DNA from: Vishniacozyma victoriae
Taxonomy: Eukaryota > Basidiomycota > Tremellomycetes > Tremellales > Bulleribasidiaceae
Reading direction: 5' to 3'
NCBI GenBank assembly: GCA_017654735.1
Contig: JADPYG010000090.1
Coordinates: 62,001-126,000 of the forward strand
DNA length: 64,000 bases
Shown here: positions 10,863 through 23,801 of the stretch, piece after piece
Layout: each line of letters begins with the position of its first letter
How positions within the stretch are numbered: position 1 is the stretch's first letter
Notes under the pieces: generated by a model
What the model saw: the letters and a program-made list of their open reading frames with translations, nothing else
Told to the model about the DNA's origin: nothing
Databases searched by the model: none
Position numbers and translations under genes: made by a program

Positions 10863-13035
10863 TCATGCCTCGACTGTTTGAAGGGGGATGACACCCCGCT
10901 GTGCCCTCTTCTCCAGAGCCCCAGCTACCCATCCTGACATATCGACATCCTTCTCCTTTTCATTCTTGAGGAAAGGATGTTCAAGGAGTTGAGCATAGGT
11001 AGGTCGACTTGAAGCTTCTTTGATCAAGCTGGAAAATCAGCTTGTCCCCAAGAATGGCGAAGGAGTGAGCTTACCACTTGGCAACAAAGTCATGAGCGTC
11101 TTGGCTGTATCCAGATGGGAGAGTTGGTGCTGGTCCATGAACGATAGCAGTCAACTGTGCGAACACGTTGGCAAACGTCTCGGGTGGGTAGGGGTAACAA
11201 CCTTTTGCCAATTCCACAATCGAAAGTCCGACCGACCAGACATCGGAAGAAGCAGTGTAGCTTGAAGCTTGACCTGTTGATTCTCCCTTTATACGCTCGG
11301 GCTGCTTGTCAGCACTAGCCATGAACAGGAGAAAGGACATACCGCCATGTAACTCTGACATCCAATGTTTGTCTTTGCCAAACTCTTCTCCAGTTGTCCA
11401 GAAACCCCAAAATCGACAAGCTTGACTTCTCCTTTCTTGTTGATCAAAACGTTCGTAGGCTTGACATCTATTTATCAGCATCTCATCACCGCGAATTATA
11501 AGGGGCTGACCTCGGTGCATGATCTGAAGTTCATCCTTGAGGAATTTGAGTCCTCGAACAATACTTCCAGTGATCCTCCTCAACACATCCTCTGGTACCC
11601 TCAACTCAGCGGCTTCATCCTCTGCCTTGACTTGATTGGCAGGTACACCGCCTCCGGTCAATGTATCGAGTGATCCAGCATCCATGAGTTCCATACAGTA
11701 GTAGACACATGATTCGATTGTGAATGCTCCATAAAATTCGACGATTTCGGGAGCGACTGCTCGATGGAGAATGTCGAGTTCCATAATGATACCGTTCAAC
11801 TTGCTCTCGTCTAGCTCGAGTCGGATTTCCTTTTAAATCAGTTCTGAATTCAACCACGAGCACACCATACTCACCTTCATGGCCATCATGATATTGGTAG
11901 GTCGATGGAAGACCTGTTGTACCGATCCGTAATTTCCTTTCCCTAGCTCGCCAACAATATCCATCTCGTCCATATTGATGTCGAAACTAGCTCCATCTTC
12001 AAACTTGACACCCTGTGACGTGACGACGGCTTTTCGGAACTTCAGCGAACCAGAAGGATCCCTTTTTGTCAGCTTACCAACCCGGCAAATAAAGACAGAC
12101 GTACATGATCTTGGAGTAATCGGTAAACTTGTTTCCTTCATCCTTGGTTGCACCCTTCATACTACTCAAATTCAATCCACCAGGAGGTCCCCGACGTCCA
12201 GCAAGTCCAGGCATAGCGGGTGTACTTCCACCCATAGATCCGAGATTTGGTCGGTTCCCAGCTCGCCTAGCTGCCAAACTACTGAGTGGACCAGAAGCTG
12301 GGCCGGGAAGTTGAGGTCCACCTTGTCCTGGTGCTCCTTCAGGTCCAGCTCCGGGACTAGCTCTTCCACCTGGCATACCTGGTCCTCCTCCGCCAGATTG
12401 CTGTCGAAGAGCCTGAGACCGAAGAAGTGCCGCCATGGATGTAGCGTGTGGATTGGGTCCCCCAGGCGCCTTGGGGCCAGGTGACGATATGCCTGCATTC
12501 TGTGATCTTTGTGCGACCTATTCGTTAGCATGCCCTCCTCCTCGCGAGAGAGGCTGCAACGTACAGCGTCCATCTTTGCTTGCAAACTGGCGGGAATCTT
12601 GGAAATGCCTCCTCGCCCTCTGCCTCCCATACCTAATGGTCCTTGCATACCACCTCTGAATCCACCTCCGGGTGCAGGGCGTCCGGGGATGAGAGGTGCT
12701 GAAGCAGACGGGATCTGAGGTGATGGTCGATGTGGGGAAAGGACAGCCGGGCTGGGTCTTGAAGAAGGTGCAGGTGCTGGTGTGGGTACAGGGGCTGCGG
12801 AGTCGGGTGTAGAGGATGGGGCTGCGGGTGCTGATTCTTGAGGAGTGGATGCGCTTTCCTCGACAGTTCCAGAGGAAGTCGGATTCGTTGTGTATTGATT
12901 GGATGATTCGCCATTGGTGACAGCGTCCTCCGTTCCCTCTGTGGGACTCGTGGGTCGTTCAGTGATAGGGGTCTGAGAGGTACTAGCGGACTGCTCCGAG
13001 ATATTGAGCGAGTTCAATGAAGGTGGAGACGACAT
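10863..13035 (-). CDS. PBS2: MAP kinase kinase Pbs2 (HOG pathway)
   Basis: Pbs2 phosphorylates the Hog1 MAP kinase in the osmotic/oxidative stress pathway and acts in the cytosol. The N-terminal ~330 residues are disordered and rich in Pro, Gly, Ser and Ala, as in fungal Pbs2, where partners dock. The kinase domain follows: glycine loop [14 protein letters not shown], catalytic Lys in MAMKEI, HRDVKPTN catalytic loop, DFGVSGQ, and the activation segment [18 protein letters not shown] with its Ser and Thr in the Pbs2 arrangement. Then [20 protein letters not shown] and the C-terminus [15 protein letters not shown]. The protein ends [10 protein letters not shown] with TGA at 10863-10865. ATG at 13035 opens [13 protein letters not shown]. 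Its upstream region is shared with the divergent CIA30 gene. Confidence 0.96.
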
Positions 13036-13630
13036 ATTGATGATGGATGAATGATGGATGTTTACAGCTCTATTTCGGGCGATTTGTGTTGGTTGAGTGA
13101 ATTTCTAGTTTCGTTTCATGCGTTTCACGGAGAAGTAGAGTACCGCCTGATATGATGCACTAGGTTCAAATACCGCTAAGTCGAGCTAATCTTGCGATTG
13201 TGTCTCTTATTTGATCGATTCACTCGCTGACTTTCAATGGATGGTGCCGGGATTTGAGATGAAGAGGAAAGAAGGTTCGGACTAGCGGTTCATCGATAAG
13301 CTTCTAGGCGGAGGTGTTGGTATTGCAATGTCGTTATGCCCTTTATTTCCTTTATACTTAAATGGGACACTTTGCTATCTATTAAGACTCCGTAGTCTAT
13401 GTGTGGAGCTACCTGTGACGGTGAATGAGTGTGATAGATGGAGTATATGGTCTAATCACCGTTTAGATAGACGAGCATGTAACAAGAGGCTTGTCAGCAA
13501 TAATTAGGCGGCCGGGTAAAGTGTATACGGCGTGCCTAATTTGTGACGTAGAAAGTTGAGTTCAAGAGTGGAGGGCGATCATCGCAATTGCTGTCTAACG
13601 CCTTGAACAACATCATTAAACCATCACACA
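13036..13630. promoter_or_regulatory. Divergent promoter region, PBS2 / CIA30
   Basis: A 595-bp gap between divergent start codons; it must hold both promoters. I see no coding sequence and no element I can name with confidence. GGTTCAAATACC near 13162 loosely resembles a tRNA B box, but no tRNA fold surrounds it. Confidence 0.6.
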
Positions 13631-14765
13631 ATGTCGGGGATCAAGGGATACTTAGACCGCTCAATGGGCGTTCTACGCAAGAATACTAGCCAAAGTATGT
13701 CTCAGCAGATCTTCCACGATATGAAAGCTGACGTACAGTGATGAAGATGGATGCCAACCCTAAACCACCTCCTCAAACTCTGTTCTCGTTCAATTATGCT
13801 CACCGACCCATCACTGCTCCCGAAGAATTCGCTACAGGATCCGACGTCGATATTGGTGGACTATCGACAAATGCTCTAACACCAGTACCAGCCGAGAACC
13901 AAGAGTACATGGCATTCCATGGAAACATGTCGCTCAAAGTGCCACAAGCTTATGCTGGGCGTATACGAACGGGTTATGCTGCGTTTAGGAATAAATCGAG
14001 ACCGACATTGTTTGGGGAGGACACTTGGGATTTGGGATTATATTCACATATCAGGGTTGTGGTGGGATATAGGGGATGGGAAGGGTGGAGGAGTCGATGG
14101 GCTCTGAATATCCAGACGGATGGGCCAGTCAGGTGAGAGCTTCTTTCTCTTCAGGTAAGAGGTGAGCTGACAATAGATCGGACCTGTTCCAGCACCGTTT
14201 AGACATTCCTCCATCCTCGGCATCGACGACATCTCGTGTACCGCTCGACTTGTCATCTTCACCCGCACCTACATTCTCAACACTACATCTTCCACTCTCC
14301 TCGTTCGTCCTCACCAACTCTGGCCATCCAGCGCAAGAGCAGATCCCTATGCTTCGCTCAAAGATCCGCACAATCGGATTCGCGCTTATCGGAAACAATC
14401 GTACAGATGATGGTTCGGTACCTCCAGGTGTGGCCGAGGAACAAGCGAAACGTGCGGGTGCAGGTGGCTGGGGACGCGGAAAGGGAGAGGTCGAGGTGGA
14501 CAGTGAATTGGAAGAATTGATGAGGAGTGATCAGCCCTCTGCGCCTGCTACTCCGCCACGTCCTCCGAGCCCCGCCCGACCACCTGGAAGCAAGTACCAC
14601 ACGCTCAATGCTCAGCCAGAAGTAGAAGAGTTTGATCTCGAGGAGGAGGCGACCGAGGAGGGGGCTTTGGAGACTGTTCAGATGGATAGTGAAGGATACT
14701 ATGAGCTTTGTATCAAGAGCGTCGAAGCCGTTCGCTGGGACCCAGAGACGGATGGCGTAAACTAG
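13631..14765 (+). CDS. CIA30: Complex I assembly factor CIA30/NDUFAF1
   Basis: CIA30 is a mitochondrial protein that helps assemble the membrane arm of NADH:ubiquinone oxidoreductase. Exon 1 (13631-13695) encodes MSGIKGYLDRSMGVLRKNTS, basic and amphipathic, suited to a mitochondrial presequence. The CIA30 domain has the family features FNYAHRPITAPEEFATGSD, GGLSTNALT, FHGNMSLKVP, RTGYAAFRNKSRPTLFGEDT, WDLGLYSHIRVVV, and near the C-terminus KIRTIGFALIGN. After an acidic, Pro-rich insert the protein ends SVEAVRWDPETDGVN with TAG at 14763-14765. Three exons with short introns (about 13696-13738 and 14133-14177). The presence of this gene implies a respiratory chain with complex I, as expected for Basidiomycota. 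Confidence 0.93.
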
Positions 14766-15067
14766 CCGGCATGGCATGCACCACCCTTCGCTATGCATAA
14801 TTTACCCTTACGGAACATGCGGGGCAGATGTACGTGATCTAATCGATCACGCCAACGATAATAGAACAATTGAAATATGTAAATTATGGCGAGCTGAGAA
14901 GAATCATCTAAAATGACGCCATCCTCGCTCATACTCGTTCAGACGCGTTAGATTGGTTACAACCATTGATCAAACCAAACTCCCGACGGGATGTGAATTA
15001 TCTGGAATGATTGTATTATCTATTCCAGATATATATGCCTAGATAGCACTTGGAGATTACATTGTGG
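14766..15067. promoter_or_regulatory. Intergenic, upstream of the bZIP gene
   Basis: No gene seen. ACGCGT occurs at 14943-14948, about 120 bp before the bZIP start. It matches the fungal MCB core, but a 6-bp palindrome is expected about 15 times by chance in this window, so it is weak evidence on its own. Confidence 0.4.
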
Positions 15068-16395
15068 ATGGCTCAATCTAGTGTTGTGGAAGGACAAAGT
15101 CAAGGAGAGGTGGATTGGGATGCTGTATTTCGAACAATAGATCATCAACAGGGACAAGGAACGAATGTGGCAGTGGCGGTTAATGAAAATGTAGATGGGG
15201 CAGGTGGCACTTTGCAGAGTCAAAGTGGGGAAACAGTGGAATATCCGCCTTGGTCAACGGTTCCAGAACCTGTACATGCTCGCCGAGGACCTGGTAATGA
15301 AGAAGATCAATCGGATGTGGAATTACTGGAATATTTCGGGCAGCAATGGAATCATGGCGGACCATCAAACTCCAGGCGCGACACTGTTCCGAGAACAATG
15401 GATCCCACGCCTAGATTGGGATATGGTATAGACCCCGCTTCTGGAGGAAGGCGTTCGACAGATCATGCGAACGATACATACGATCTAGCATTCAAGGCCA
15501 TGCTTGGTGAATCCAATGACAACGAAGGAATGGTCCCGCCTCCTCAGAGCCGCTCACTGAGAGGCCGGCGTCGGTCGCACTCCATGGGTCCACGCCGGAC
15601 TCTATCAGACAGTAATTTCTCATCTCTATACGAAAATCAATCTCACAAATAGTTCAAACGGGCACAGGACCATATGCAGGTCCTCTGACCTCATACCCCT
15701 CATACCCACACCATGAACTCCTCTCGAACGGCCACACACCATTCACAATGCCACCCGCCTTGATACACCATAATCCAGATGTCTACCCTTTCTTCCCAGA
15801 TCCACAATCATATAATGCAAGTGCAGGACCATCAACACCCGCCCCAAGTCCTTTAAATTACTATGCTCAACCCACAAGGGCTTCAATACGTCAATCGATT
15901 TCTACGTCCGGGACAAATTCGCAACGTCCCACTCCGCTGAATAGCGCACAGGCTTCCCCACAGGCTCTGGCTTCTACATTCTCTCATTATGGGAATAGAG
16001 AACAATCGAATGGACAAGGGAGCGGAAGCGAGCCTACTCCAGGTACAGAACTCGATTCAGAGGATAAACGAGCGAGGAATACATTAGCCTGTATGTTCCC
16101 TTTCTTGTATCCCCTCTCTTTGTTCACTCTCTCCATCAATCGACGAAGACAGGAACATTCGCTGAACATCCAGCGGCTAGATTCAGGGCGAAAAGAAAAG
16201 CACATATAAACGATGTAGAACGACAAATCACGCAATTAGAAAGTCAATCAACAACATTAGCGAAACAAGTTGCAGATCTCCGTAAAGAGAATGGTTTCTT
16301 GAAGGTTTGCCTTTCTTTGACTGTAACGGGAATGGGCTGATATATAGAATATGGTTCAGCTGAAATATGGGTTGGACGTTGATAAGCGTATGTAA
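15068..16395 (+). CDS. bZIP transcription factor, Cys3/Met4-like basic region
   Basis: A nuclear DNA-binding regulator. The first ~330 residues are disordered and rich in Ser, Pro, Gly, Asn and Gln. The basic region reads KRARNTLASARFRAKRKAHI, a fungal bZIP signature of the Cys3 (sulfur regulator) type, with N and R in the DNA-contact positions. The zipper follows (VERQITQLESQSTTLAKQVA, DLRKENGFLK) and a short tail NMVQLKYGLDVDKRM, TAA at 16393-16395. Three introns fit in phase: 15612-15652 (41 nt), about 16092-16172, which splits the basic region (LA/SARF), and 16306-16348 with a less usual GTTTGC donor. ATG at 15068 is the first in-frame methionine after an upstream stop. Control of sulfur assimilation is inference from the basic region only; Gcn4-like roles are possible. 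Confidence 0.85.
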
Positions 16396-16517
16396 CGAGT
16401 ACAGCATGGAACAGCATGGAAAGTCAATAGATATATAGATTAGCATCATGAATAATGCAAGGTATTTCATAGTCCAGTGACACAGTCTATACAAGGTATT
16501 ACAGCTCTCCCATCGAT

Positions 16518-19500
16518 CTAGTGTAGAGTCCGTTCCTGCCCAATCAACTCTAGACACCTCTTTACCAAGTCTTTCGACGTCACTTCGACAAGTTCACTCT
16601 CGACGTCAACTTGCGATGCCTCGTCAACCTTCGCTTGGCCGACGCTCGAGAATATACGGTGGTGTTCCGACTGATTCATCCACATTGATGGAACACTGTG
16701 TTCGATAAATGAAAGGTCGAGGAGAAGAGGGTAGAAGTCGAGCAAGTGACTCGACGATGACGAATTGGTGGATTTGTCTGCTACAGGATAAGCTTCATCC
16801 TGATGAACATACGAGAGCTTACCCTTCGATCCCGCCTCTTCGGCAGAGGGCACTCGCGACGTCGCGAGGGTCTTCAAGACATACAGTAGCTCTTCCTGTC
16901 TCACTCTGAGGACGTCAGCTCTTCAATGTAGATGTACATGGTCAAGCTTACCTAGGCAGTGGTACCAAACCCCTCAAGCGGACATCATCCACGTACCGCC
17001 TCAATACACCCTCACATCGCCGCATTAGCGTAGATAATGTCAAAGTACCGAATGATCCATTCGTTCCCCCTGATCGGGAGACCGAATCTACCAAAAGGTC
17101 GAAAGACCAATATGCCAGTTCTTCACTCGGAACAGGGGTGATTCCTCCGGTCGTACCGCCCACCGGTACTGGTACTGGTGTTTCGTAAATGTACAGTGTA
17201 CTGCCTTGTAGTAGGATATCGGAGTATCGTTCGACCAGCGATTCTGACATTTGGAAATGGGATAGGAAGGGGGTCATGACGATATCTCTGAACTTGTCCA
17301 GGTGAGAGATGACAAAGAATCCGTCGTCGGTGGTCTGGGATTTTCTGATGATCAGCTATGCTCACATCCGTCCGAGTGCTGTAAGCTTACATATCAGCAA
17401 GCATCCAAGCTTCGAAGACGTCTATCAAGCTGCACCAGATTGGCGATACCGAGCCCGCGGAATTGTTGACTTTTTCCACCGCGAATCGAAGTACGCCGAC
17501 GATTTCCTGCATTGCCTACTCATCAGCTCTACTCAATGGTATGAGACTATACCTACCGTTCTCCAAAGAGGGGGATCATCATGGAATCGACAAGATGGCG
17601 GGCACCCATACCGAAGTCGTATAGGCGTTTCATACGCTTTTAACACCGCTACGAGAGTCTCATCGTCAAGCTGCTGCCCTTTACCTCGACGCAGTAATGT
17701 ATTGATAGCCGGCATACAAGCTTTCGATACCGCTACATGGCTCGCTTTTCCTTTCGGCACCGGGCCTGTATTTCCATACGCGAGTAGCGAGAAAGTAGCG
17801 AGGTCCGACAGGACGAGGGAAGAGGAAAGCTTGGAGGATGTGGAAAGAAGGTCAAACACCGCTTTCTGGAGAGGTGACATGACGTCTACATCGGGACGGT
17901 ATTCGGGTGATGTCGAGTATGTCATGATCGTCCGTAAGACTTCCGACAATTTGGCTTGTCGATCGTTTGTGAGGTCGACTTGATCATGTAGTAAAGCCGC
18001 TATGCGTACGAGAGCGAGGAGTGATTCTTGCGTATACCCTTCTTTTGCCTTGAGGGAATCGCCCATGTGGATGAAGGTCTCCCAGACCCCTGCCCCAGAT
18101 TTGGCTTGTAGTATACTTTCCAATGCCTTCAATGAGGCGATAGTGATATTTCGATTGACGGTATCGAATGCTTGCTCGATCTGTACTAGCAGTGTCGAGA
18201 ACAACTTATCAAATGACTTCAGATCTGCCAATTTATCCGAGAAGCGGTGGAATATCGATCCAGTCGAAGTCAAGGCGAGGACCTGTGATTCGCCTTTCAA
18301 AGTCTCCAATAATGGAAACACGACTTTCCACCATACCTCGTCCCACAAGTCCGTCGACAGAGTACCACCATACAGCTCGATACACTTGTACAGCGTCTGC
18401 ATAGCTGTACTTGTCACTTCCACCCTCGAATCCCGACCCAAATCCACAAGCTGGAGTAGGAGTTCCAACCATAAATCCTTTGAATCCGCTTGTACGGCGT
18501 CCGAGACATTCCACATTAACCCAATTGCCGACAAGGTGATATTGACATCTTCCCTTTGACGACCGAAATGACCTAAACATGTGATGCACTGTCGCATTGC
18601 GTCGTGGTCTAGTGAAGAGAGGAAATCGGTACAGATTAGATTGAGGGATGGGAAAGCGATTCGAACCAGATTCGCGTCGCCTCTTGTTGATGCGGATTGT
18701 CGGCTTGGTGGATCGAGTTGGGATCGTGTTTGGCAGACGGCATTGAGCATACCGAATATCGTCGTCCAGCCAACTTGGAGTGAATGACCGGACGATTCGA
18801 GAATCTGGTTGAGAGTATGGTATCCTGCTGAACGAACGTCGTAGTCGGTCGAAATGAGATGACTGATTGGATGAACATCCACCTGTTTTCCCAAAACAGT
18901 AAAGACGAGGGGTTGTATACGATCATCTTTCGCCCTCAATGATCCTAGTAGGATATCACCAAGCGTCTCTGATGCTTGTACCCTTACCGTCGAAGGAGCA
19001 TTCCCATCCCTGGCTATACTAAGTAAATGCCTAGTGAGGATATCCCATCCGACCTCGGGGTCTTTATTGACGAGTCGATTCAAGTTGAGCATACCGACGA
19101 TACGGAGTCTACCGAGACTAAATGATTTTTCGCCAGATTTAGCACTTGATGAAATCGTAATACCACTTGTCCGGCGTCGATTATCAGGACTGGGCGACAT
19201 GGGGAATGTCAACGATTTAGGCGTTTCGGGCGCTTCCATCTGTCCGACATGACTTGTACTTGAACCGATCATTTCCGAGCTTAATTGACATAAGGCAGAG
19301 AGGAATGTGGTGAATGCTTTATCGTCCATTTGGGTAGTCGAGTCGAACAAGACATTGATGGCGATACTGATATCTTCATTATCGATTCCCTCAAATACCT
19401 CCGATCGGGGTTCGTCTATCGAATCTCGTGTGCGAAGCGGGCTCGATCCGATTCGAGGCGATGCACTGACTGTCGTTCCCCGCCTCGTGACACTAGGTCT

Positions 19501-21718
19501 TTTCGCCCCGAGCATGAATACCGCATTTTGCAATACCTCCAAAACATCATGCCAGGCGGTATCGAGATCGCCAGCAAGGTACTTTGCAGTAGTGACCGTA
19601 GACTTCAAACAAGCGAGATTCCGTTCAGACAAAGATGGGACAGGTCGACCACCTAGCGCAGCTGCCAACCCATCCGAGCTGATGACACTCTCCTTCCTTC
19701 CAGCTCCGGTCTCGAGGTAGGTCTGCATCGCCGATACGACCGGCGGCGGGACCGCATATCGCCCAAGTGTGTTCAGGAATGCATTTCGAGGCATGTAGAG
19801 CGAGAGAGCATTGCATGCGATCGTAAAATCCTGAAGAGCGGACAAGACTTCGGCGAAAAGAGTATCGGATAGATTGGTAGCCATTGTGAATGATAATGCG
19901 GCGAGTAAGGCGGGCCAGGCTGATTCAGCCATTCCTGATAGGGTTTCCGAAGGTGTTCTGGCGGCAGATTGGATACCGCTAGCGACGGCGTTCAACGATT
20001 GTAGGGCGAGTAGGTAGATGTAGGTCTCTGGGATGATGGGTGCTTCCGCTTTATCGTGTTGTTCAATCCTGCCAATCAGCCTCTCTCAAGATTGTGACCT
20101 ACAATCTCAACTTCAACCCAGACTGAGGTCCTACACCACCTCCTTGAGAACCCATCATCGAGCTGACGGTATTCACCCCGACATTCGCTGCGCTCGCTAC
20201 CATCCCGAAACCGATATCGAGGTACCCAGCATTTGGACCGGTTCCTTCCCCTGTAGGTACTCCTAGACCATGCATCTGATCGCTCACACCAAGTAAATTC
20301 GGCTTTTCACTCATCAGCCTGCTAAGCGATGTGACTAGTTTTGCAAACAGCTTAGGTTCGCCTTGTCGGTCATACTGTTCAAATAGGTTTTGCAGTAATT
20401 TGTTATCCCCGCAGATCCTACTTGTCAGCTCAGCAGTCTACACAGACTTACCCCCTGATGATCTCGAGAGCTAGGACTCGGAACCATGGTTGTACAACTT
20501 CCTTCTTACTCTCATCCTCGCCTTCTCCCATGCCGAGCTTGATGAGGGTATTTAGGTAGACTTCGACTTGGCCTGGTAATTGTGCCGAGAATGATCGGAT
20601 GAGGAGGAAGATAAGTCGACAGACTCGTAACGCAATCGGGAATGTCGGTTTCTCGGCCAATAATTTGAGCAGGAGAGCATCGAGGGAGTGGCTAAGTAGG
20701 TGGACTAGTTCCGGTCGCTACTCATTAGCTTATTCAGCCTACGTTGTGGTGAACTGACCTGTTTGACTGGTTCCTCGTACCCGCTCAGGATACTCTCTAT
20801 CAATTCCAGCCCAAAAGTCCTTTGCAGATTGCTAAGAGTCAACAACTTTGGTTTCTCCTTGTCCCCTCCTCCCCAGCTTAAAAGTCCGGATCCACCAGAC
20901 CTGGCGGTCAAGAGGCACAAATCCGATAGAACGCAATAAGCATCCATTACAGCTGGCGAGACCGTGACTTCCGTAGGTGGTTGTGTTGGGAGCTGCAGTA
21001 TTTTCCCTTCTTCACCAGGAGCTTGATCATTTGAAAGTCTGTCAAATATGAGCATAACCGCTTGACGCAGTGTTGCTGCTGCTGTTGAGGATACCACTGA
21101 TACTCGCACATCTTGCAGTTTGAAGCAGAGCAGGAGCGCCTGTTTATCAGCACGAGAGCACTAGGGGACGTACATTACCAAGTATCTCGCCATGGGCATC
21201 GGGATTGTATGTCAGGACAGACAGTAAGGCTTGTAGGATCTTGAGTTGAATATCGACGCCTTGGTTTGAGACGCTGCTCAGGGTTTGTAGGATTGCAGGA
21301 AGAGCGGGCTTATGATCAGTCTTCCATCCTGACGTGAGGGACTTACAGTAGGTACGCCACCAGCAGCTACTAGTCTCTGTAGTACGGTAATGGCTATCCC
21401 GATGATCTTGGGTGTTTTAGTCTTGCAGCCCAAGGTGATGGGCGAGAGCATAGTATCGGCATTATCTGAGCGTCAACACAGAGTGGGTCGAGCACTAACG
21501 AAGTAGAGTATCCCGCGGCACTTGGCCTCCTCTCAGTATTTCCAGTGCTTTCTCTCCAGCCTACAGTCAGCATGTATGCACTAGACCAGCTTGAATTATA
21601 CTCACATCCTTGACGTCCGGGTGCCGCCTTTTGGCCTCGACAACTAGAGCTTGTAGCTCGGAGACTAGGAGGTGATGGTCCTTGTAATCAGTGCTGTTCC
21701 ATATCATGTACTTACCAT
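16518..21718 (-). CDS. MON2: Golgi/endosome trafficking scaffold Mon2
   Basis: Mon2 is a large peripheral protein of late Golgi and endosomes, related to Sec7-type Arf GEFs but without a Sec7 domain; with Dop1 it acts in endosome-to-Golgi transport. The N-terminal DCB region reads LLVSELQALVVEAKRRHPDV, KDAGEKALEIL; the HUS-like region follows through KPTFPIALRVCRLIFLLIRS. The long middle exon (19995-17533) is all helical repeat. The C-terminus has YSDILLQGSTLYIYE, RRYVDDVRLRGLVPLPR and LLDFYPLLLDL, typical of Mon2_C, with TAG at 16518-16520. The N-terminal third is split into many short exons. The start I prefer is ATG at 21718-21716 followed at once by a GTAAGT donor, so exon 1 codes for Met only; the upstream frame has stops and no better ATG. 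Sequence similarity is clear; the start is less certain. Confidence 0.9.
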
Positions 21719-21907
21719 CACTTCTGTCCTATCTCTCAGCCATTGATCCAGTACCCAGTCCTAGTACTCGTCTATCGATAATAGTCAGACAGATAGCATA
21801 GGGGATTTAAGCTTGAATGACGCGACTTCTTTCCCACGGTCGAATGATCCAATTGTCCGTGATCCTCGGTGCTCAGACCCACTCCTATCCTCATCAACCT
21901 AGCCAAC

Positions 21908-23298
21908 ATGGCATCATTCCAAGATACTCTTCGCTTCTGCTTCCCACAGCCAGTCCCGCCGACTAGGCAGAATGGAATCAGCGGTCGAGACCGTGCTACA
22001 GAAACTGCTTCGGGTCGACAGGAGCCCGAGGATTTAGGGAAAGGGACCAAGAAGTTGAGTTTGAGCGCTATTGTTAGGTCTTATGCTCTTGATTGGTTGT
22101 TGGTTGTTGCTATGTGGTGAGCTTTCATTTGCGCTGTCAAACGAAAGCTGAGAAAAGGGGATTGCTAGCTGTGTTGAACAGGTCACCTGGGCATAAACGA
22201 GAGTTCTCTCTTACCGATATTTCGATTCAACATACCTTTGCCGTCCACGAGCGGGTACCTCCAAAGTATGTCCTCATATGGACCTGTCGACTGATCGGAG
22301 ATTGATGTCAGTCTCCTCGCCTTCATATCCGTTGGCATTCCCTTGCTAGTCCTCCTCCCAATGAGCTCGTTCGTCAGCAAGACCCGATGGGATATTCACA
22401 ATGCCATGATCGGTATGTCCACTTTGCCCAGCTTAGACAAAGCTGACATCAGGTCTATTCATGTCATACACAATGACAGGAGTCGTCACCCAAATCGTTA
22501 AGGTATGCTCAACCCTATCGGCATGAATCAGACTGATGAACTAGATGATGGTCGGACGACCTAGGCCTGATCTCATTGATCGATGTCGACCTCCAATAGG
22601 GTCTACGGACCACGCCCTCTATGGTCTATCCACCGTTGATATCTGCACCAACACTAACAAAGCTCAATTAGACGATGGATTCAAGGTAAGCAATATCTTG
22701 ATTCCATGACACTTTGCTGATTAGGTAGAGCTTCCCAAGTGGACACAGTTCTCGTAAGCTGAGCTATCCTCGACAGAGCTGATGATAGTATCATTCGCAG
22801 GTCTCGGGTTCCTTGCGCTCTACATGGCGGGCAAAATGCACCTGCACGACAAGAGAGGACACCGAGTAAGCTCCCTCGGTGATACGGGCTGACGATCAGA
22901 CTCGGGCGTGGTTTGCTTTGACCCCTCTATTGGGTGGAGCTATGGTAGCTATCAGCCGAACTGAGGATAATAGGCGTAAGCTGCCTTGATCCATCGATCG
23001 AGTGGGAGCTGACATCACAGATCATTGGCAAGATGTCCTAGTTGGTTCTTTGCTCGGTCTATCTATCGCTCTCGTCTCCTACAGGACATATTACCGTAAG
23101 AGCCCCACATCTCTCCCTGTTTGAAGTAGCTGATGGCCAGCCCCACTCCACCATCGACAATGTCACCTTCCCCTCGCGCCTCTAGAGCCAGAATCTGACG
23201 ATGAGGAGAACCTCCATTCAGTCAGGTTGTTGGAGGAGGAAGATGGAGTTCCAAGGCCCAGCGCAGAAGAATTGGCGTGGCGATCAGACCGATCTTAG
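21908..23298 (+). CDS. DPP1: PAP2-family lipid phosphate phosphatase (Dpp1/Lpp1-like)
   Basis: A multi-pass membrane enzyme that dephosphorylates lipid phosphates such as diacylglycerol pyrophosphate and phosphatidate. The three PAP2 catalytic motifs are present across exon joins: KMMVGRPRP (motif 1), SFPSGHSS (motif 2) and SRTEDNRHHWQDV (motif 3, with catalytic His). Membrane segments include the DWLLVVAMW helix, the one after HERVPP, the one after FAGLGFLALYM, and VGSLLGLSIALVSYRTYY. The tail is cytosolic and acidic (PESDDEENLHSVRLLEEEDG) and ends EELAWRSDRS with TAG at 23296-23298. At least eight short introns. ATG at 21908. It runs divergently from MON2 with only about 190 bp between the start codons, so they share a compact promoter. 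Confidence 0.92.
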
Positions 23299-23801
23299 AT
23301 TCAAGTAGACTGAGCGAGCATGTGGGCGTGATAGCATGAGCATGAGGGACATTCAGCGTGATCAATTTGGCAGCATGCATGATAATAACCCTTTGACTGC
23401 GGTACAGTACCAGTACGCCTTGTGCCTGAATATTCTCAGGAAACACCTTCACGTAACTACTCTTTCCATTCCGTTGTTCTTGATTTATTCGGTACTTCTT
23501 GCCTGTAGATCTCTCGGCTTCTGATATCGGCTACGCGGTTCGAGTATCGACCGTGCTACACTCCAAGGACCTGAGACTGCCATACACGCCGAGCGTCGAC
23601 TGGGATCTTGTGAGCCCAAGTCTCTGGGTAGACACGTGAGAGATAAAAACAAAAGTGAGTCCTTCAAGTTCCAATCTCCATCTCAACAGGGGTCTTTACT
23701 TCGCCGAATCAAACATCTCGCCTATTACTATCACTCTTCTCATAGTACCAACCGCTGATCTGACAGAACAGTACCTTGACAGGTGCCAGTCGCCAGTCGC
23801 C
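23299..23801. other. Intergenic between DPP1-like and orphan membrane gene
   Basis: No separate gene seen. An in-frame open stretch extends upstream of 23802 to about 23655, so part of it could be coding if a more distal start is used. Confidence 0.4.

Noticed and set aside
13150..13190. GGTTCAAATACC resembling a tRNA B box
   Set aside because: No A box at the right distance and no acceptor or anticodon stem can be formed around it.
15050..15067. Earlier in-frame start for the bZIP gene
   Set aside because: The upstream codon is TTG, not ATG; the first ATG is at 15068.
17309..19720. Several long plus-strand open frames opposite MON2
   Set aside because: They are shadows of the conserved MON2 coding strand; their translations lack recognisable motifs and have no splice continuity.
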